25,740 nt of DNA from Acidithiobacillus montserratensis (GTDB lineage Bacteria; Pseudomonadota; Gammaproteobacteria; Acidithiobacillales; Acidithiobacillaceae): NCBI RefSeq assembly GCF_018853465.1, contig NZ_JABBOU010000075.1, forward strand, positions 1 through 25,740. Reading direction: 5' to 3'. Below the pieces are notes generated by a model. That model saw only the letters and a program-made list of their open reading frames with translations. It did not search any database and was not told the origin of the DNA. Below, one piece after another: positions 1 through 7,891 of this stretch; positions within the stretch are counted from its first letter, which is position 1, and each line of letters starts with the position of its first letter. The position numbers were made by a program, and so were the translations under genes.

Positions 1-1325
1 TATTTGGCCTGCGTCTGCTGGGTCTGTTTCTGGTGCTGCCAGTGTTTTCCGTCTATGCCCACGGGCTAAGGGGCGCTATGGATCATCCCGTTCTGATTGG
101 TATTGCGCTGGGTGCCTATGGTCTGACCCAGGCATTTTTTCAGATTCCCTTTGGCAAGCTTTCTGACAAGTGGGGACGCAAGCCGGTCATTGCTGTAGGC
201 TTGCTGATTTTTGCCATTGGCAGTGCCATTGCCGCAACGGCGACCAGCATCGAATGGTTGCTGATTGGTCGTATTGTCCAGGGAGCGGGTGCGGTGGCAG
301 CAGCCATTATCGCCCTGACGGCTGATCTGGTGCGGGAAGAACGCTGGACCAAGGCTATGGCCATCATCGGGATTACCATTGGCATCAGTTTCAGTATCTC
401 CCTGATTCTTTCTGCCCCTCTGGCCCACTGGATCGGGGTCAGTGGCATATTCTGGCTGACGGCGGTACTGTCTCTCGCCGCTATCGGTGTGCTCTATCTG
501 GTCATTCCGGCGGTTCCTAACCGCTTTCATCGCGATGCAGAAATGAGCCCGGCCATGTTGGGGGACGTATTGCGCGACCCCAGTTTGTTGCGTCTGGATT
601 TCGGGATTTTTTCCCTGCACACCGGGCTGACCGCCATATTCGTGGTCCTGCCCCTGGTACTGATTGATCCCCGGCATCCATTACTGAGCCTGAGTGACCA
701 ATGGATGCTCTACCTGCCGGTCATGTTGCTTTCATTTGTGGCCATGTTGCCCATGATCATCGTCGGAGAGGCCAAGCGGAAACTCAAGGAAGTCTTCATC
801 ATCGCCATTGCGATCTTGCTGGTTTCGGTCATTCTCATGGCGCTGTCGGCCCATAATATCTGGTTGATTGCCGTGGCACTTTTCCTGTTTTTTATGGGCT
901 TCAATGTACTGGAAGCCAGTCTGCCTTCCCTGGTGGCGAAATTTTGCCATCCCGGTGCCAAGGGAACAGCTACCGGTGTATACACCACGTCTGAATTTCT
1001 CGGAGCTTTTTGCGGGGGATTGCTGGGCGGCCTGCTCTATATTCCCGGAGCACGAAATTACAGTGATATTTTCTGGGCGGTAGCCATCATTTATGCCCTC
1101 TGGCTGATCGTGGCTCTCACCATGCAACGCCCGCGTTATCTGGCGACCCGGGTGTTTACGCTGACCGAAGCCGCTGAGCGCCAGAGTAATCTGGAAAAGC
1201 GCTTGCTGGAGCTGCCAGGTATTGCCGAGGTGGCGGTATTCAAGGACGAAGGCGCGGTCTACTGCAAAGTCGATAGCAAGGTTTATGACGAGCAGGCGGT
1301 GATGGGGGTGCTGTCGGGAGCCTGA
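1..1325 (+). CDS. MFS transporter with C-terminal YAM-like domain, YajR-like (5' truncated)
   Basis: This is a major facilitator superfamily inner-membrane transporter whose substrate cannot be told from sequence. The reading frame is open from the left edge (codons in phase with base 3, reading FGLRLLGLFLVLPVFSVYAHG), so the true start lies outside the window and the internal GTG at 33 is not the start. About 12 hydrophobic segments are visible. The loop 2-3 signature G-K-L-S-D-K-W-G-R-K-P follows the second helix, which is diagnostic for MFS. After the last helix comes a soluble tail of about 50 residues (LPGIAEVAVFKDEGAVYCKV) resembling the ferredoxin-like YAM domain of E. coli YajR, where a similar tail is established. 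Gene end and stop at 1323-1325 are clear. It converges with the tolC-like gene. Family call is confident; the YajR subfamily is inferred. Confidence 0.88.
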   Translation, partial: FGLRLLGLFLVLPVFSVYAHGLRGAMDHPVLIGIALGAYGLTQAFFQIPFGKLSDKWGRKPVIAVGLLIFAIGSAIAATATSIEWLLIGRIVQGAGAVAAAIIALTADLVREERWTKAMAIIGITIGISFSISLILSAPLAHWIGVSGIFWLTAVLSLAAIGVLYLVIPAVPNRFHRDAEMSPAMLGDVLRDPSLLRLDFGIFSLHTGLTAIFVVLPLVLIDPRHPLLSLSDQWMLYLPVMLLSFVAMLPMIIVGEAKRKLKEVFIIAIAILLVSVILMALSAHNIWLIAVALFLFFMGFNVLEASLPSLVAKFCHPGAKGTATGVYTTSEFLGAFCGGLLGGLLYIPGARNYSDIFWAVAIIYALWLIVALTMQRPRYLATRVFTLTEAAERQSNLEKRLLELPGIAEVAVFKDEGAVYCKVDSKVYDEQAVMGVLSGA

Positions 1326-1409
1326 AGTATTAAGCGGGTTTACTGTCTGCTCTTTCAGTCGGACTGATGGAAGGGCCAGGCGCCACTTCGCCGGTACAGC
1401 CCGGGAAAA

Positions 1410-2732
1410 TCAGGCGGTTTTTTTCAACAGGGCATTGATGGCTTCAAGATCCGCCATGTTGATTTGACCGGAAGCAGCCTTGAGCTGGACTCTGGCGATG
1501 ACCTGGTTATAAAAGGCGACGTTGTAATCCTGTTCGGCGCGCACATAGTCCGTGGCGGTATGCAGCAGGTCGATGATGGAGCGGGTGCCGACCTCATAGC
1601 CCTTGCGGGTACCTTCCAGGGATATTTTGGCTGAATCAGCGGTTTCCTTGGCTGCCTTGAGTTGAGCCACGCTGTTTTTCAGATTGAGAAAAGCGGTTTG
1701 GGTGTTCAGGGTCACTTCATCGCGAACATTGGCCACATGATCGACGCTGGCCACTGTTTGCGCCTGGGCTTTTTGTACGGATGAGGAAATGCCTCCGCTT
1801 TCATACAGGGGAACGGAAAGGTTCAAACTCACTCCCGCCTGATTGATCACTAAGCCGGGAAAGGGGTTACCCAGTTCGTGTTGGGCGGCACCTTGCAGGT
1901 TGACCACTGGCCAACGTGCCCGCTGTTGATACTGCACCTGTTGCTGGGCGGTATGCAGCTGGGCCTGAGCCTGATGCATCAGGGGCTGATCCTGAATGGC
2001 ACTTTGCACCCAGCTCTGCATGTCATCGGGTTGCGGACCCAGTGCCTGATAATGGCCGAGGGGTTCCAGTGTTTCGACCGGGGAGTGGGTCAGGCTTTCC
2101 AATTGTTTTTTCGCCACGGCGACACCATTGCCGGCCTTGATGACATCAGCCTCGGCAGCATCAACCCGGGCCTTGGCCTCGCGCACGGCAATGATGTCAC
2201 CGGTACCGATTTTCAGAGTGGCTTCGGTTTGTTTATAGATGCTTTCCAGCAGGGATTTCTGCTTTTTTGCCACCTGTTCCTGGGCCTGCGCCTCCAATAC
2301 GCCGAAATAGGCTTTGGCTACCTGCAGCGCGAGTTGCTGTTCGGTGTAAGTCAACGCTGCGGCACTGGCCTGGATGCGGCTGTCCGCCTGCTTCAGGGCG
2401 GTCCAGGCCTGACCGTTAAATACCGACTGGGTGATGTTGACGCTGTAACTGTCTGAAAGATAGGCGCGGTTAATGGATATATCGCCAAAACCGGTGATGT
2501 CGGCGGTGTTGAAGCCAACCGATGCACCGACGCCGACATGGGGTAAGAGGGCTGCGCGGGCGAGGGGTTTATCCTGCATTTGTGCGCTGAGTTCGGCACG
2601 GGCCTGAGCCAAAACCGGGTCGGTATGGTAAGCCTGTTGGTAGGCATCAATCAGATTCTCCGCCCAGGCAGGACTACTGCCCAACAGGCAGGCGGCAACA
2701 AGCAAAGACGAGGCAGAATATTGGGTGCGCAT
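1410..2732 (-). CDS. tolC: TolC-family outer membrane channel protein
   Basis: This 440-residue protein has a Sec signal peptide (about residues 1-24, ending SSPAWA) followed by the two-fold OEP repeat typical of TolC: long Ala/Gln-rich helical stretches and shorter beta segments. The mature start NLIDAYQQAYHTDPVLAQAR is the usual TolC opening. Length fits TolC of type I secretion and RND systems (about 430-490). It would form the outer-membrane exit duct for tripartite pumps. The start at 2732 has an AGGAA Shine-Dalgarno about 8 nt upstream. It stands alone, facing away from pabB, and is a plausible partner of the RND pump encoded near 16.5-21.4 kb, which has no outer-membrane gene of its own. 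A palindromic operator candidate lies 37 bp upstream. The symbol denotes the family; orthology to E. coli TolC is not proven. Confidence 0.9.
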   Translation of the reverse strand: MRTQYSASSLLVAACLLGSSPAWAENLIDAYQQAYHTDPVLAQARAELSAQMQDKPLARAALLPHVGVGASVGFNTADITGFGDISINRAYLSDSYSVNITQSVFNGQAWTALKQADSRIQASAAALTYTEQQLALQVAKAYFGVLEAQAQEQVAKKQKSLLESIYKQTEATLKIGTGDIIAVREAKARVDAAEADVIKAGNGVAVAKKQLESLTHSPVETLEPLGHYQALGPQPDDMQSWVQSAIQDQPLMHQAQAQLHTAQQQVQYQQRARWPVVNLQGAAQHELGNPFPGLVINQAGVSLNLSVPLYESGGISSSVQKAQAQTVASVDHVANVRDEVTLNTQTAFLNLKNSVAQLKAAKETADSAKISLEGTRKGYEVGTRSIIDLLHTATDYVRAEQDYNVAFYNQVIARVQLKAASGQINMADLEAINALLKKTA

Positions 2733-2768
2733 GACCGATTCCTGTTACTGAGCAGATATCAGACAATA

Positions 2769-2784
2769 CCGACCGATCGGTCGG
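2769..2784. promoter_or_regulatory. Perfect 16-bp palindrome, candidate TetR-family operator
   Basis: CCGACCGATCGGTCGG is its own reverse complement. It lies 37 bp upstream of the tolC-like start and about 100 bp before pabB. GACC/GGTC palindromes of this kind are typical of operators for TetR-type repressors of efflux genes. No such repressor gene is in this window, so the regulator is unknown. Confidence 0.5.
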
Positions 2785-2833
2785 CGGTCAAGAGAGATCA
2801 TCATCTGATACTCGCTTACGGGCGCTGGAGCCC

Positions 2834-2863
2834 TTGGGCAAAGTGCTCAGCATCCCCTATGCT
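2834..2863 (+). promoter_or_regulatory. Candidate sigma-70 promoter for pabB
   Basis: TTGGGC (2834-2839) and TATGCT (2858-2863) are separated by 18 bp and lie about 25 bp upstream of the pabB start. Both hexamers deviate from consensus, so this is tentative. Confidence 0.3.
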
Positions 2864-2887
2864 AAGACGTAATTATCGCTCAGGATC

Positions 2888-4291
2888 ATGGTTAAACTGA
2901 TGACAATCTCTCCTCCGCTATGTGTGGATGTGGCATATCCAGTTGATCTTGCTGCTGTTTTTTCGAGCCTAGCAGAAACTTCCTGGTCGCAGTGGCTCGA
3001 CAGCAGTACCCAGACACCGGGGCAGGGGCGTTACAGCATTCTGGTGACGGAGCCCCGTCGGCGAATTTGGCAATATCATGGTCAAGTCTGGGTAGCTGAT
3101 GGAAAGAGTGAGGCGCAAGCCGCGTCCGCCTCTTTATGGGAAGTGCTGCGCGATGCTCGCGAAGGGCTGGCGGTGGACGCGGAGCACTCCTGCCCGGATC
3201 TGCCCTTTACCGGTGGCGTGCTGGGTTATCTAGGTTATGATTTTGCCCTGTCAGAGTGGGGGCTGGAAATTCCGGAAGAGACACTTTGGCCGGAAGCTGC
3301 CTTTGGCGTTTATGACAGTGCCTTGATTGTCGATCATCTGTTGCAACGTGCCTGGGTGCTGGCTCCTACAGCGCAAATGCCCGGCGTGCGCATCCAATGG
3401 GAGTCGCGCTTGTCAGCGGCCGAAGCAGTGCCGCGCGCAGCAGATTTCCGGGTGCAAGGGCCAGTGCAGGCACAGTGGTCTGCGGCGCAATATGAGGCTG
3501 CTTTTCAGCGGGTGAAAGCCTATATTCAGGCGGGGGATTGTTATCAGATTAACCTGGCGCAGCCATTTACAGCGGCTTATAGCGGTTCATCCTGGTATTT
3601 GTATCAGCATTTACGCGCCATGAATCCGGCCGCATTTTCCGCTTATCTGCGCTTTCCCTGGGGATCCGTCCTGAGTTTTTCACCGGAGCGTTTGCTGCAG
3701 ATAGAGCATGGGCACATGCAGGTGCGTCCCATCAAAGGCACGCGTCCCCGTGCGACGGATGCTTTTCAGGATGCGCACTTTGCTGCCGAATTGTTGAGCA
3801 GTGCCAAGGATCGTGCCGAGAATGTGATGATTGTGGATTTGTTACGCAACGATCTGGGAAAGGTAGCAAAAATCGGTTCTGTTCGGGTGACCCAGCTCTG
3901 TGGTTTGGAATCCAATGCGCAGGTGCATCATCTGGTGAGTGTCGTCGAAGCGGAATTGGCACCTGATCTTGATCCACTCAAGGCCTTGGCGGCCTGTTTT
4001 CCGGGTGGTTCCATTACCGGAGCACCGAAACGCCGGGCCATGGAAATCATCGCCGAACTGGAGCCAGCTAAGCGTGGGCTTTATTGCGGGAGCATCGGTT
4101 ATATCGATCGGACTGGAAAAATGGATATGAACATTGCTATTCGTACCATAACAATGAGCCAGGGCGAGCTGTGTTTCTGGGCGGGTGGGGGGATTGTGGC
4201 TGATTCCCGGGTGGATGCGGAATATCAGGAGAGTCTCGACAAGGTGGCATTGTTTCTTCGAGAACTTGCAGCGCTTGCCGGTCTCGCTTAG
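2888..4291 (+). CDS. pabB: Aminodeoxychorismate synthase component I
   Basis: The product combines chorismate with ammonia from the PabA subunit to give 4-amino-4-deoxychorismate, the first step of p-aminobenzoate/folate synthesis in the cytoplasm. The 467-residue length fits PabB. The C-terminal chorismate-binding domain shows the motif PIKGTRPR; the lysine distinguishes PabB from anthranilate synthase TrpE, which has PIAGT. It also shows GGSITGAPKRRAMEII and a conserved DLLRNDLG. Start choice is open: ATG at 2888 has AGGA only 2 nt away, while ATG at 2900 has it at 14 nt, so four N-terminal residues are uncertain. A membrane-protein gene follows after 34 bp and is probably co-transcribed. 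PabA and PabC are not nearby. Confidence 0.93.
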   Translation: MVKLMTISPPLCVDVAYPVDLAAVFSSLAETSWSQWLDSSTQTPGQGRYSILVTEPRRRIWQYHGQVWVADGKSEAQAASASLWEVLRDAREGLAVDAEHSCPDLPFTGGVLGYLGYDFALSEWGLEIPEETLWPEAAFGVYDSALIVDHLLQRAWVLAPTAQMPGVRIQWESRLSAAEAVPRAADFRVQGPVQAQWSAAQYEAAFQRVKAYIQAGDCYQINLAQPFTAAYSGSSWYLYQHLRAMNPAAFSAYLRFPWGSVLSFSPERLLQIEHGHMQVRPIKGTRPRATDAFQDAHFAAELLSSAKDRAENVMIVDLLRNDLGKVAKIGSVRVTQLCGLESNAQVHHLVSVVEAELAPDLDPLKALAACFPGGSITGAPKRRAMEIIAELEPAKRGLYCGSIGYIDRTGKMDMNIAIRTITMSQGELCFWAGGGIVADSRVDAEYQESLDKVALFLRELAALAGLA

Positions 4292-4325
4292 AGTCCGCCG
4301 CTGAGATCATATTTTAAAGACAGGC

Positions 4326-5309
4326 ATGTCCCGAAAAAAACTCCACTCCCGTTGGCAACTGCTGCTGCAAATTGTTTTTACTGCAGGCGTCCTGTTCTGG
4401 CTTTTGCACCAGACCAACTGGCAGGCCCTCAGCCAGCGTTTTGCCGAAATACGTCCATGGTGGTTTGTGGCGGCCATGGCTTCCTATGCCTTGAATTTGT
4501 CAGTATCGGTTATTCGCTGGCGCATTATTTTGCAGGCGATGGAACGCACTGCGCCGATGCTCTGGTTACTGCGCCTTAACTGGGTAGGCGCTTATTTTAA
4601 TCAGGTATTACCAGGTGCTGTTTCTGGGGATGTGATTCGCGCCTGGTACACCCGCCATCAGGCCGGGTCCATGCCACTGGCGCTGGCGGCGGTGTTCGGG
4701 GATCGCTTCATGGGCATGGGCGCGTTGATTGTGATTGCCGCGCTGGCTTATGTGGCCGGCGGCTCGCGGGTGGGATTGCTCCCCCAGATGGGTTGGACCA
4801 TTGGCATTTTGCTGCTGGCTTACGTGCTGATTGTCATTCTTATTTTAAGCCCGTTTCTTAATTTTCTCGAAAAAATATCCGGTAAGCTGGGAAGTAAACT
4901 ACACGATATTCGCCTGGGAATGGGAGCCTTGCTGCGCCATCGCCTGGCTTTGGGTGCCACCATTTTTTTGTCATTCGTGATTCAGTGTATATCCATTCTG
5001 ACGTTCTGGATCATGGCCCATGCCCTGGGTGAAGCACCGGATGCGGTCGCACTCTGGGTGGTCTGGCCAGTGATCAGTCTGTTTCTGGCCCTGCCTATTT
5101 CCTTTGCCGGTTGGGGGCTGCGCGAAGGTCTGATGGTGTTTTATCTAGGGTATTTGCACATGAGCCACGATCAGGCCCTGGCCTTGTCCCTGTTGCTGGG
5201 CTTTAATATGATCCTAACCAGCCTGCCGGGTGCTTTGCTATGGATTGGCCTGAACCGTCACCACGAGGCACCTCCCGATCTGCAATCGCGAACCGAAGAG
5301 AATGCGTGA
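4326..5309 (+). CDS. Lysylphosphatidylglycerol synthase TM-region / YbhN (UPF0104) family membrane protein
   Basis: This 327-residue protein is nearly all hydrophobic, with about eight transmembrane helices. It carries the features of the flippase-like LPG-synthase TM family: an N-terminal VLFWLLHQTNWQAL segment, a conserved N-Q-V-L-P-G-A-V-S-G-D-V-I-R-A-W stretch (around residues 96-111), and the late motif PISFAGWGLREGLMVFY. Members occur as membrane halves of MprF or as stand-alone proteins linked to lipid or glycan handling; the substrate here is unknown. No soluble lysyltransferase domain is present. It follows pabB by 34 bp, but the pairing gives no functional clue. The Shine-Dalgarno is weak. 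Confidence 0.83.
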   Translation: MSRKKLHSRWQLLLQIVFTAGVLFWLLHQTNWQALSQRFAEIRPWWFVAAMASYALNLSVSVIRWRIILQAMERTAPMLWLLRLNWVGAYFNQVLPGAVSGDVIRAWYTRHQAGSMPLALAAVFGDRFMGMGALIVIAALAYVAGGSRVGLLPQMGWTIGILLLAYVLIVILILSPFLNFLEKISGKLGSKLHDIRLGMGALLRHRLALGATIFLSFVIQCISILTFWIMAHALGEAPDAVALWVVWPVISLFLALPISFAGWGLREGLMVFYLGYLHMSHDQALALSLLLGFNMILTSLPGALLWIGLNRHHEAPPDLQSRTEENA

Positions 5310-5338
5310 GAAACTTCTCAAACTCTATATTCAGTGCG

Positions 5339-5368
5339 TTGCCACTAGATGCCGCATCGCGATATAAT
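5339..5368 (+). promoter_or_regulatory. Sigma-70 promoter of tRNA-Thr
   Basis: TTGCCA (5339-5344) and a perfect TATAAT (5363-5368) are spaced 18 bp apart and end 29 bp before the mature tRNA, giving a leader of roughly 20 nt. Confidence 0.65.
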
Positions 5369-5397
5369 CATTTGGTTAACTTTTATGCAGGTCCCAA

Positions 5398-5473
5398 GCT
5401 GGCGTAGCTCAGTCGGTAGAGCTACTGATTTGTAATCAGTGGGTCGGGGGTTCGATTCCTCTCGCCAGCACCA
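5398..5473 (+). tRNA. tRNA-Thr (anticodon TGT)
   Basis: A complete 76-nt cloverleaf can be folded. Acceptor GCTGGCG (5398-5404) pairs with CGCCAGC (5463-5469), followed by discriminator A and an encoded CCA. The anticodon stem CTGAT/ATCAG flanks loop TTTGTAA with anticodon TGT. The T arm contains GGTTCGATTCC. No clear terminator follows; the next genes (higBA) are on the opposite strand. Confidence 0.97.
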
Positions 5474-5535
5474 TATAAAACAATAAGTTATCAATTCACA
5501 CACAACTCATTTTCTCTATGCTGCATGGGGCCATG

Positions 5536-5823
5536 CTATCGCGCCATCCGCGCCAGTGGCGTAATGTCGGGACGGGGCAACTGTTCAGCCTGCCAGAGTT
5601 CCCACTGGGTCTGCATCGCCAGCCAGAACTCCGGCGACGTACCCAACCAGGCAGCCAAGCGCAATGCCAGATTCGCCGTCACCCCAGCATGTCCATTCAG
5701 CAGTTTGGAGAGTGTCAACCGACTCACCCGCAAATCCTTGGCTGCCTGTGTCACCGTCATATCCTCCGGCAACCATTCCCGCAACACCTCACCCGGATGC
5801 GCCGGATTGTGCATTCTGCTCAT
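5536..5823 (-). CDS. higA: HigA-family antitoxin (XRE helix-turn-helix)
   Basis: This 95-residue antitoxin begins MSRMHNPAHPGEVLREWL, the standard HigA opening, followed by an XRE helix-turn-helix (VTQAAKDLRVSRLTLSKLLN) and the family C-terminus with SPEFWLAMQTQWELW. It should bind and neutralise HigB and repress the operon. The start at 5823 is chosen because AGGAGG sits 9 nt upstream; the frame extends further up to 5883 but that part overlaps higB and lacks similarity. It lies 13 nt after the higB stop, giving the toxin-first order typical of higBA. Confidence 0.92.
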   Translation of the reverse strand: MSRMHNPAHPGEVLREWLPEDMTVTQAAKDLRVSRLTLSKLLNGHAGVTANLALRLAAWLGTSPEFWLAMQTQWELWQAEQLPRPDITPLARMAR

Positions 5824-5836
5824 CTTTGCAATCCTC

Positions 5837-6115
5837 CTAATGATAGTCCTGATAATCCACCATGACCGCATTCGTACCCTCAAACGTAAAAGTCAGCCGC
5901 CAATTACCGTTCACCCATACTGACCAATGTCCAGCCAAATTCCCGCTCAGGGGATGCAGTTTCCAGCCGGGCGCATCCATGTCCGCCGGGCCTCTGGCAG
6001 CATCCAGAGCCGTCAACAAAATGCGAAGCCTCCCCGCGTGCTGTGGCTGAATACCCGCCTTGCTGCCTGTGCGAAAGAAAGCCGCAAGCCCTTTGTGAAG
6101 GAATATCTGAATCAT
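5837..6115 (-). CDS. higB: HigB-family toxin (RelE/ParE superfamily mRNA interferase)
   Basis: This 92-residue protein shows the full HigB pattern: HKGLAAFFRTGSKAGIQP near the N-terminus, LDAARGPADMDAPGWKLHPL in the middle, and the end motif VNGNWRLTFTFEG...VDYQDYH. HigB toxins are ribosome-dependent mRNA endonucleases. The gene precedes higA, whose ribosome binding site overlaps the higB stop, so translation may be coupled. No Shine-Dalgarno is visible before ATG 6115, and the best promoter lies only about 9 bp upstream, so the message could be nearly leaderless. It appears intact. Confidence 0.9.
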   Translation of the reverse strand: MIQIFLHKGLAAFFRTGSKAGIQPQHAGRLRILLTALDAARGPADMDAPGWKLHPLSGNLAGHWSVWVNGNWRLTFTFEGTNAVMVDYQDYH

Positions 6116-6123
6116 GGCAAAAT

Positions 6124-6150
6124 CGTATAGCGTTAGCTATCGGTAGTCAA
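6124..6150 (-). promoter_or_regulatory. Candidate higBA promoter with overlapping inverted repeat
   Basis: On the minus strand TTGACT (6150-6145) and TATACG (6129-6124) are spaced 15 bp. The dyad ATAGC-GTTA-GCTAT (6127-6140) overlaps the -10 element and spacer. That is a suitable autoregulatory operator for HigA. The short spacer and short leader make the promoter call moderate. Confidence 0.45.
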
Positions 6151-6186
6151 TCGGTGCCACTGGTGCCGTGCCGCAGAGAGGCAGGC

Positions 6187-6560
6187 GTGGCTGTGAAATC
6201 CCCAGCGGAGATCGTGTCCCGTTACAAATCCCTCGCCGACATCGAGCGGGGCTTCAAGGTGCTCAAGTCGGAGCTGGAAATCGGCCCGGTCTACCACCGC
6301 CTGCCCGACAGAGGATCCGGGTACACGCAGCGATCTGCTTCATGGCGCTGATTCTGCATCGGGTCATGCGCAGTCGTTTACGGGCGAGTCACAGCGGGCT
6401 GACGCCGGAACGAGCCCTGGAGCAGCTCCGCCGCATTCAGCATCACCAGATCCGTCTCAATGGTGCCCCACCCGTATCCGGGGTGTCTTCCATCCACGAT
6501 GGCCAAAACGAGGTTCTGCATGCCCTCCGGGTAAAAAACCCGCTGCCTCTCAGCAACTGA
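6187..6560 (+). pseudogene. C-terminal remnant of an IS1634/IS4-type transposase, frameshifted
   Basis: The stretch encodes only the C-terminal third of a DDE transposase. Frame 1 gives EIVSRYKSLADIERGFKVLK...VYHRLPDR, then the similarity continues one frame over as IRVHAAICFMALILHRVMRS...PPVSGVSSI to the stop at 6558-6560. The break lies at CAGAGGATCC (about 6306-6315), where two extra bases (AG) relative to CAGGATCC explain the shift. The catalytic N-terminal and central parts are missing: the sequence before 6187 is the higBA promoter region. It is therefore a dead fragment. The family call rests on recognised motifs (Y-K-x-L-x-x-I-E-R-x-F, Y-H-R-L-P-x-R-I-R-x-H) and not on a search. Confidence 0.82.
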
Positions 6561-6782
6561 CGCTGTTGTAGTGGAGCGTTTTGAAATCGTTACAACGATA
6601 TCAATTAGTTGCGAGATTAACTGTCGAACTCGGGTGATCAAGTTCGGATTCCTTCCCGATCCATCCTAGCTTCACCCCGCTTACAACCTATGGCCAAAAT
6701 CGGTCAGGGATGCGTGCGCCCCGCAGGCTGTTTCTTTCACCTTAACAGCGCTTGATGATCTTCAGAAGTTCCCCCGTCTGAT

Positions 6783-7832
6783 TTACCAGCCTCTCTGCGT
6801 TTCTTTAATCCGCCAGTGAACGGCCTGCCCAGCTCGCAGCGGGATCAAGGAATCTTTTCCGCAGTCTAAACTTTCCTCTACGGTCCAGGAGGATTTTTCC
6901 AGGATGATGCTGTCCTGGTTGCGGGGAAGTCGGTAGAAGTCCGGGCCGTGAAAGCTGGCAAAGGCTTCCAGACGGTCCAGGGCGCCTGCTGCTGCAAATA
7001 CTTCGGCATACAGTTCAATGGCAGCATGCGCCGTATAAATACCGGCACAGCCACAGGCCGATTCTTTGTCCTGACGGGGGTGCGGGGCGCTGTCAGTGCC
7101 GAGAAAGTAGCGAGGATTACCGCTGGTAGCCGCTTGCACCAGGGCCTGGCGATGGGTTTCCCGCTTAAGGATGGGCAGGCAGTAATGATGGGGCCGGATA
7201 CCCCCCGCAAAGAGCGCATTGCGATTGAGCAGCAGATGGTGGGCGGTAATGGTGGCGGCAAGCTGCGGTCCGGCCTCGGCCACAAACTGGGCGGCGGTGC
7301 GGGTGGTGATGTGTTCCAGCACCATGCGCAAGCCCGGAAAATCCCGGATCAAAGGCTGGAGATGACGCTCGATAAATACGGCCTCGCGATCAAAAACATC
7401 CACCTCAGGATCAGTGACTTCGCCGTGCAGAAGGAGGGGCAGGTCGTGCTTTTGCATGGCTGCGAGCACCTTGTACACCCGTTTGAGGTCCGTAACCCCG
7501 TTTTCTGAATGGGTGGTGGCTCCTGCGGGATAATATTTCACCGCCTGAATAAAGCCGCTGCTTTTGGCTGCTTCGATGTCACTCGCCGTCGTGTTATCCG
7601 TCAGATAAAGGGTCATGAGCGGCTGGAAAACGGCGTCTTTTTCCAGTGCTGCCAGTATCCGGTCCCGATAGGCGCTGGCCAGCTCCACCGTGGTCACCGG
7701 CGGTTTCAGGTTGGGCATGACAATGGCCCGGGCAAAGCGTCGGGCAGTGTCGGTCAGCACCGAGGCCATGGTTGCTCCGTCACGCAGATGCAGATGCCAG
7801 TCGTCAGGTCGGATCAGGGTGAGTTCTTGCAC
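6783..7832 (-). CDS. pyrC: Dihydroorotase
   Basis: This 349-residue enzyme cyclises N-carbamoyl-aspartate to dihydroorotate in pyrimidine synthesis. It belongs to the homodimeric class II type like E. coli PyrC. Visible metal ligands and motifs are DDWHLHLRDG (H-x-H), the carboxylated-lysine region VKYYPAGATTHS, LLLHGEV, LEHITT and GTDSAPH. The GTG start at 7832 is chosen because GAGGA lies 9 nt upstream and the sequence MQELTLIRPDDWHLHLRDG matches the normal N-terminus. It follows the TPR/ParA gene set on the same strand with a 59-bp gap and may receive read-through, but is functionally unrelated. Confidence 0.96.
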   Translation of the reverse strand: MQELTLIRPDDWHLHLRDGATMASVLTDTARRFARAIVMPNLKPPVTTVELASAYRDRILAALEKDAVFQPLMTLYLTDNTTASDIEAAKSSGFIQAVKYYPAGATTHSENGVTDLKRVYKVLAAMQKHDLPLLLHGEVTDPEVDVFDREAVFIERHLQPLIRDFPGLRMVLEHITTRTAAQFVAEAGPQLAATITAHHLLLNRNALFAGGIRPHHYCLPILKRETHRQALVQAATSGNPRYFLGTDSAPHPRQDKESACGCAGIYTAHAAIELYAEVFAAAGALDRLEAFASFHGPDFYRLPRNQDSIILEKSSWTVEESLDCGKDSLIPLRAGQAVHWRIKETQRGW

Positions 7833-7891
7833 GGCATCATCCTCGGCAGGTGAAAACTAACCGGGATGATAAGGGGCTGGTGCCCTGCTTT

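Noticed and set aside
66..677. Long minus-strand frame opposite the MFS gene
   Set aside because: Its composition (Gln/Asn/Arg-rich, no family pattern) is that of a shadow of the real gene, which has clear MFS motifs.
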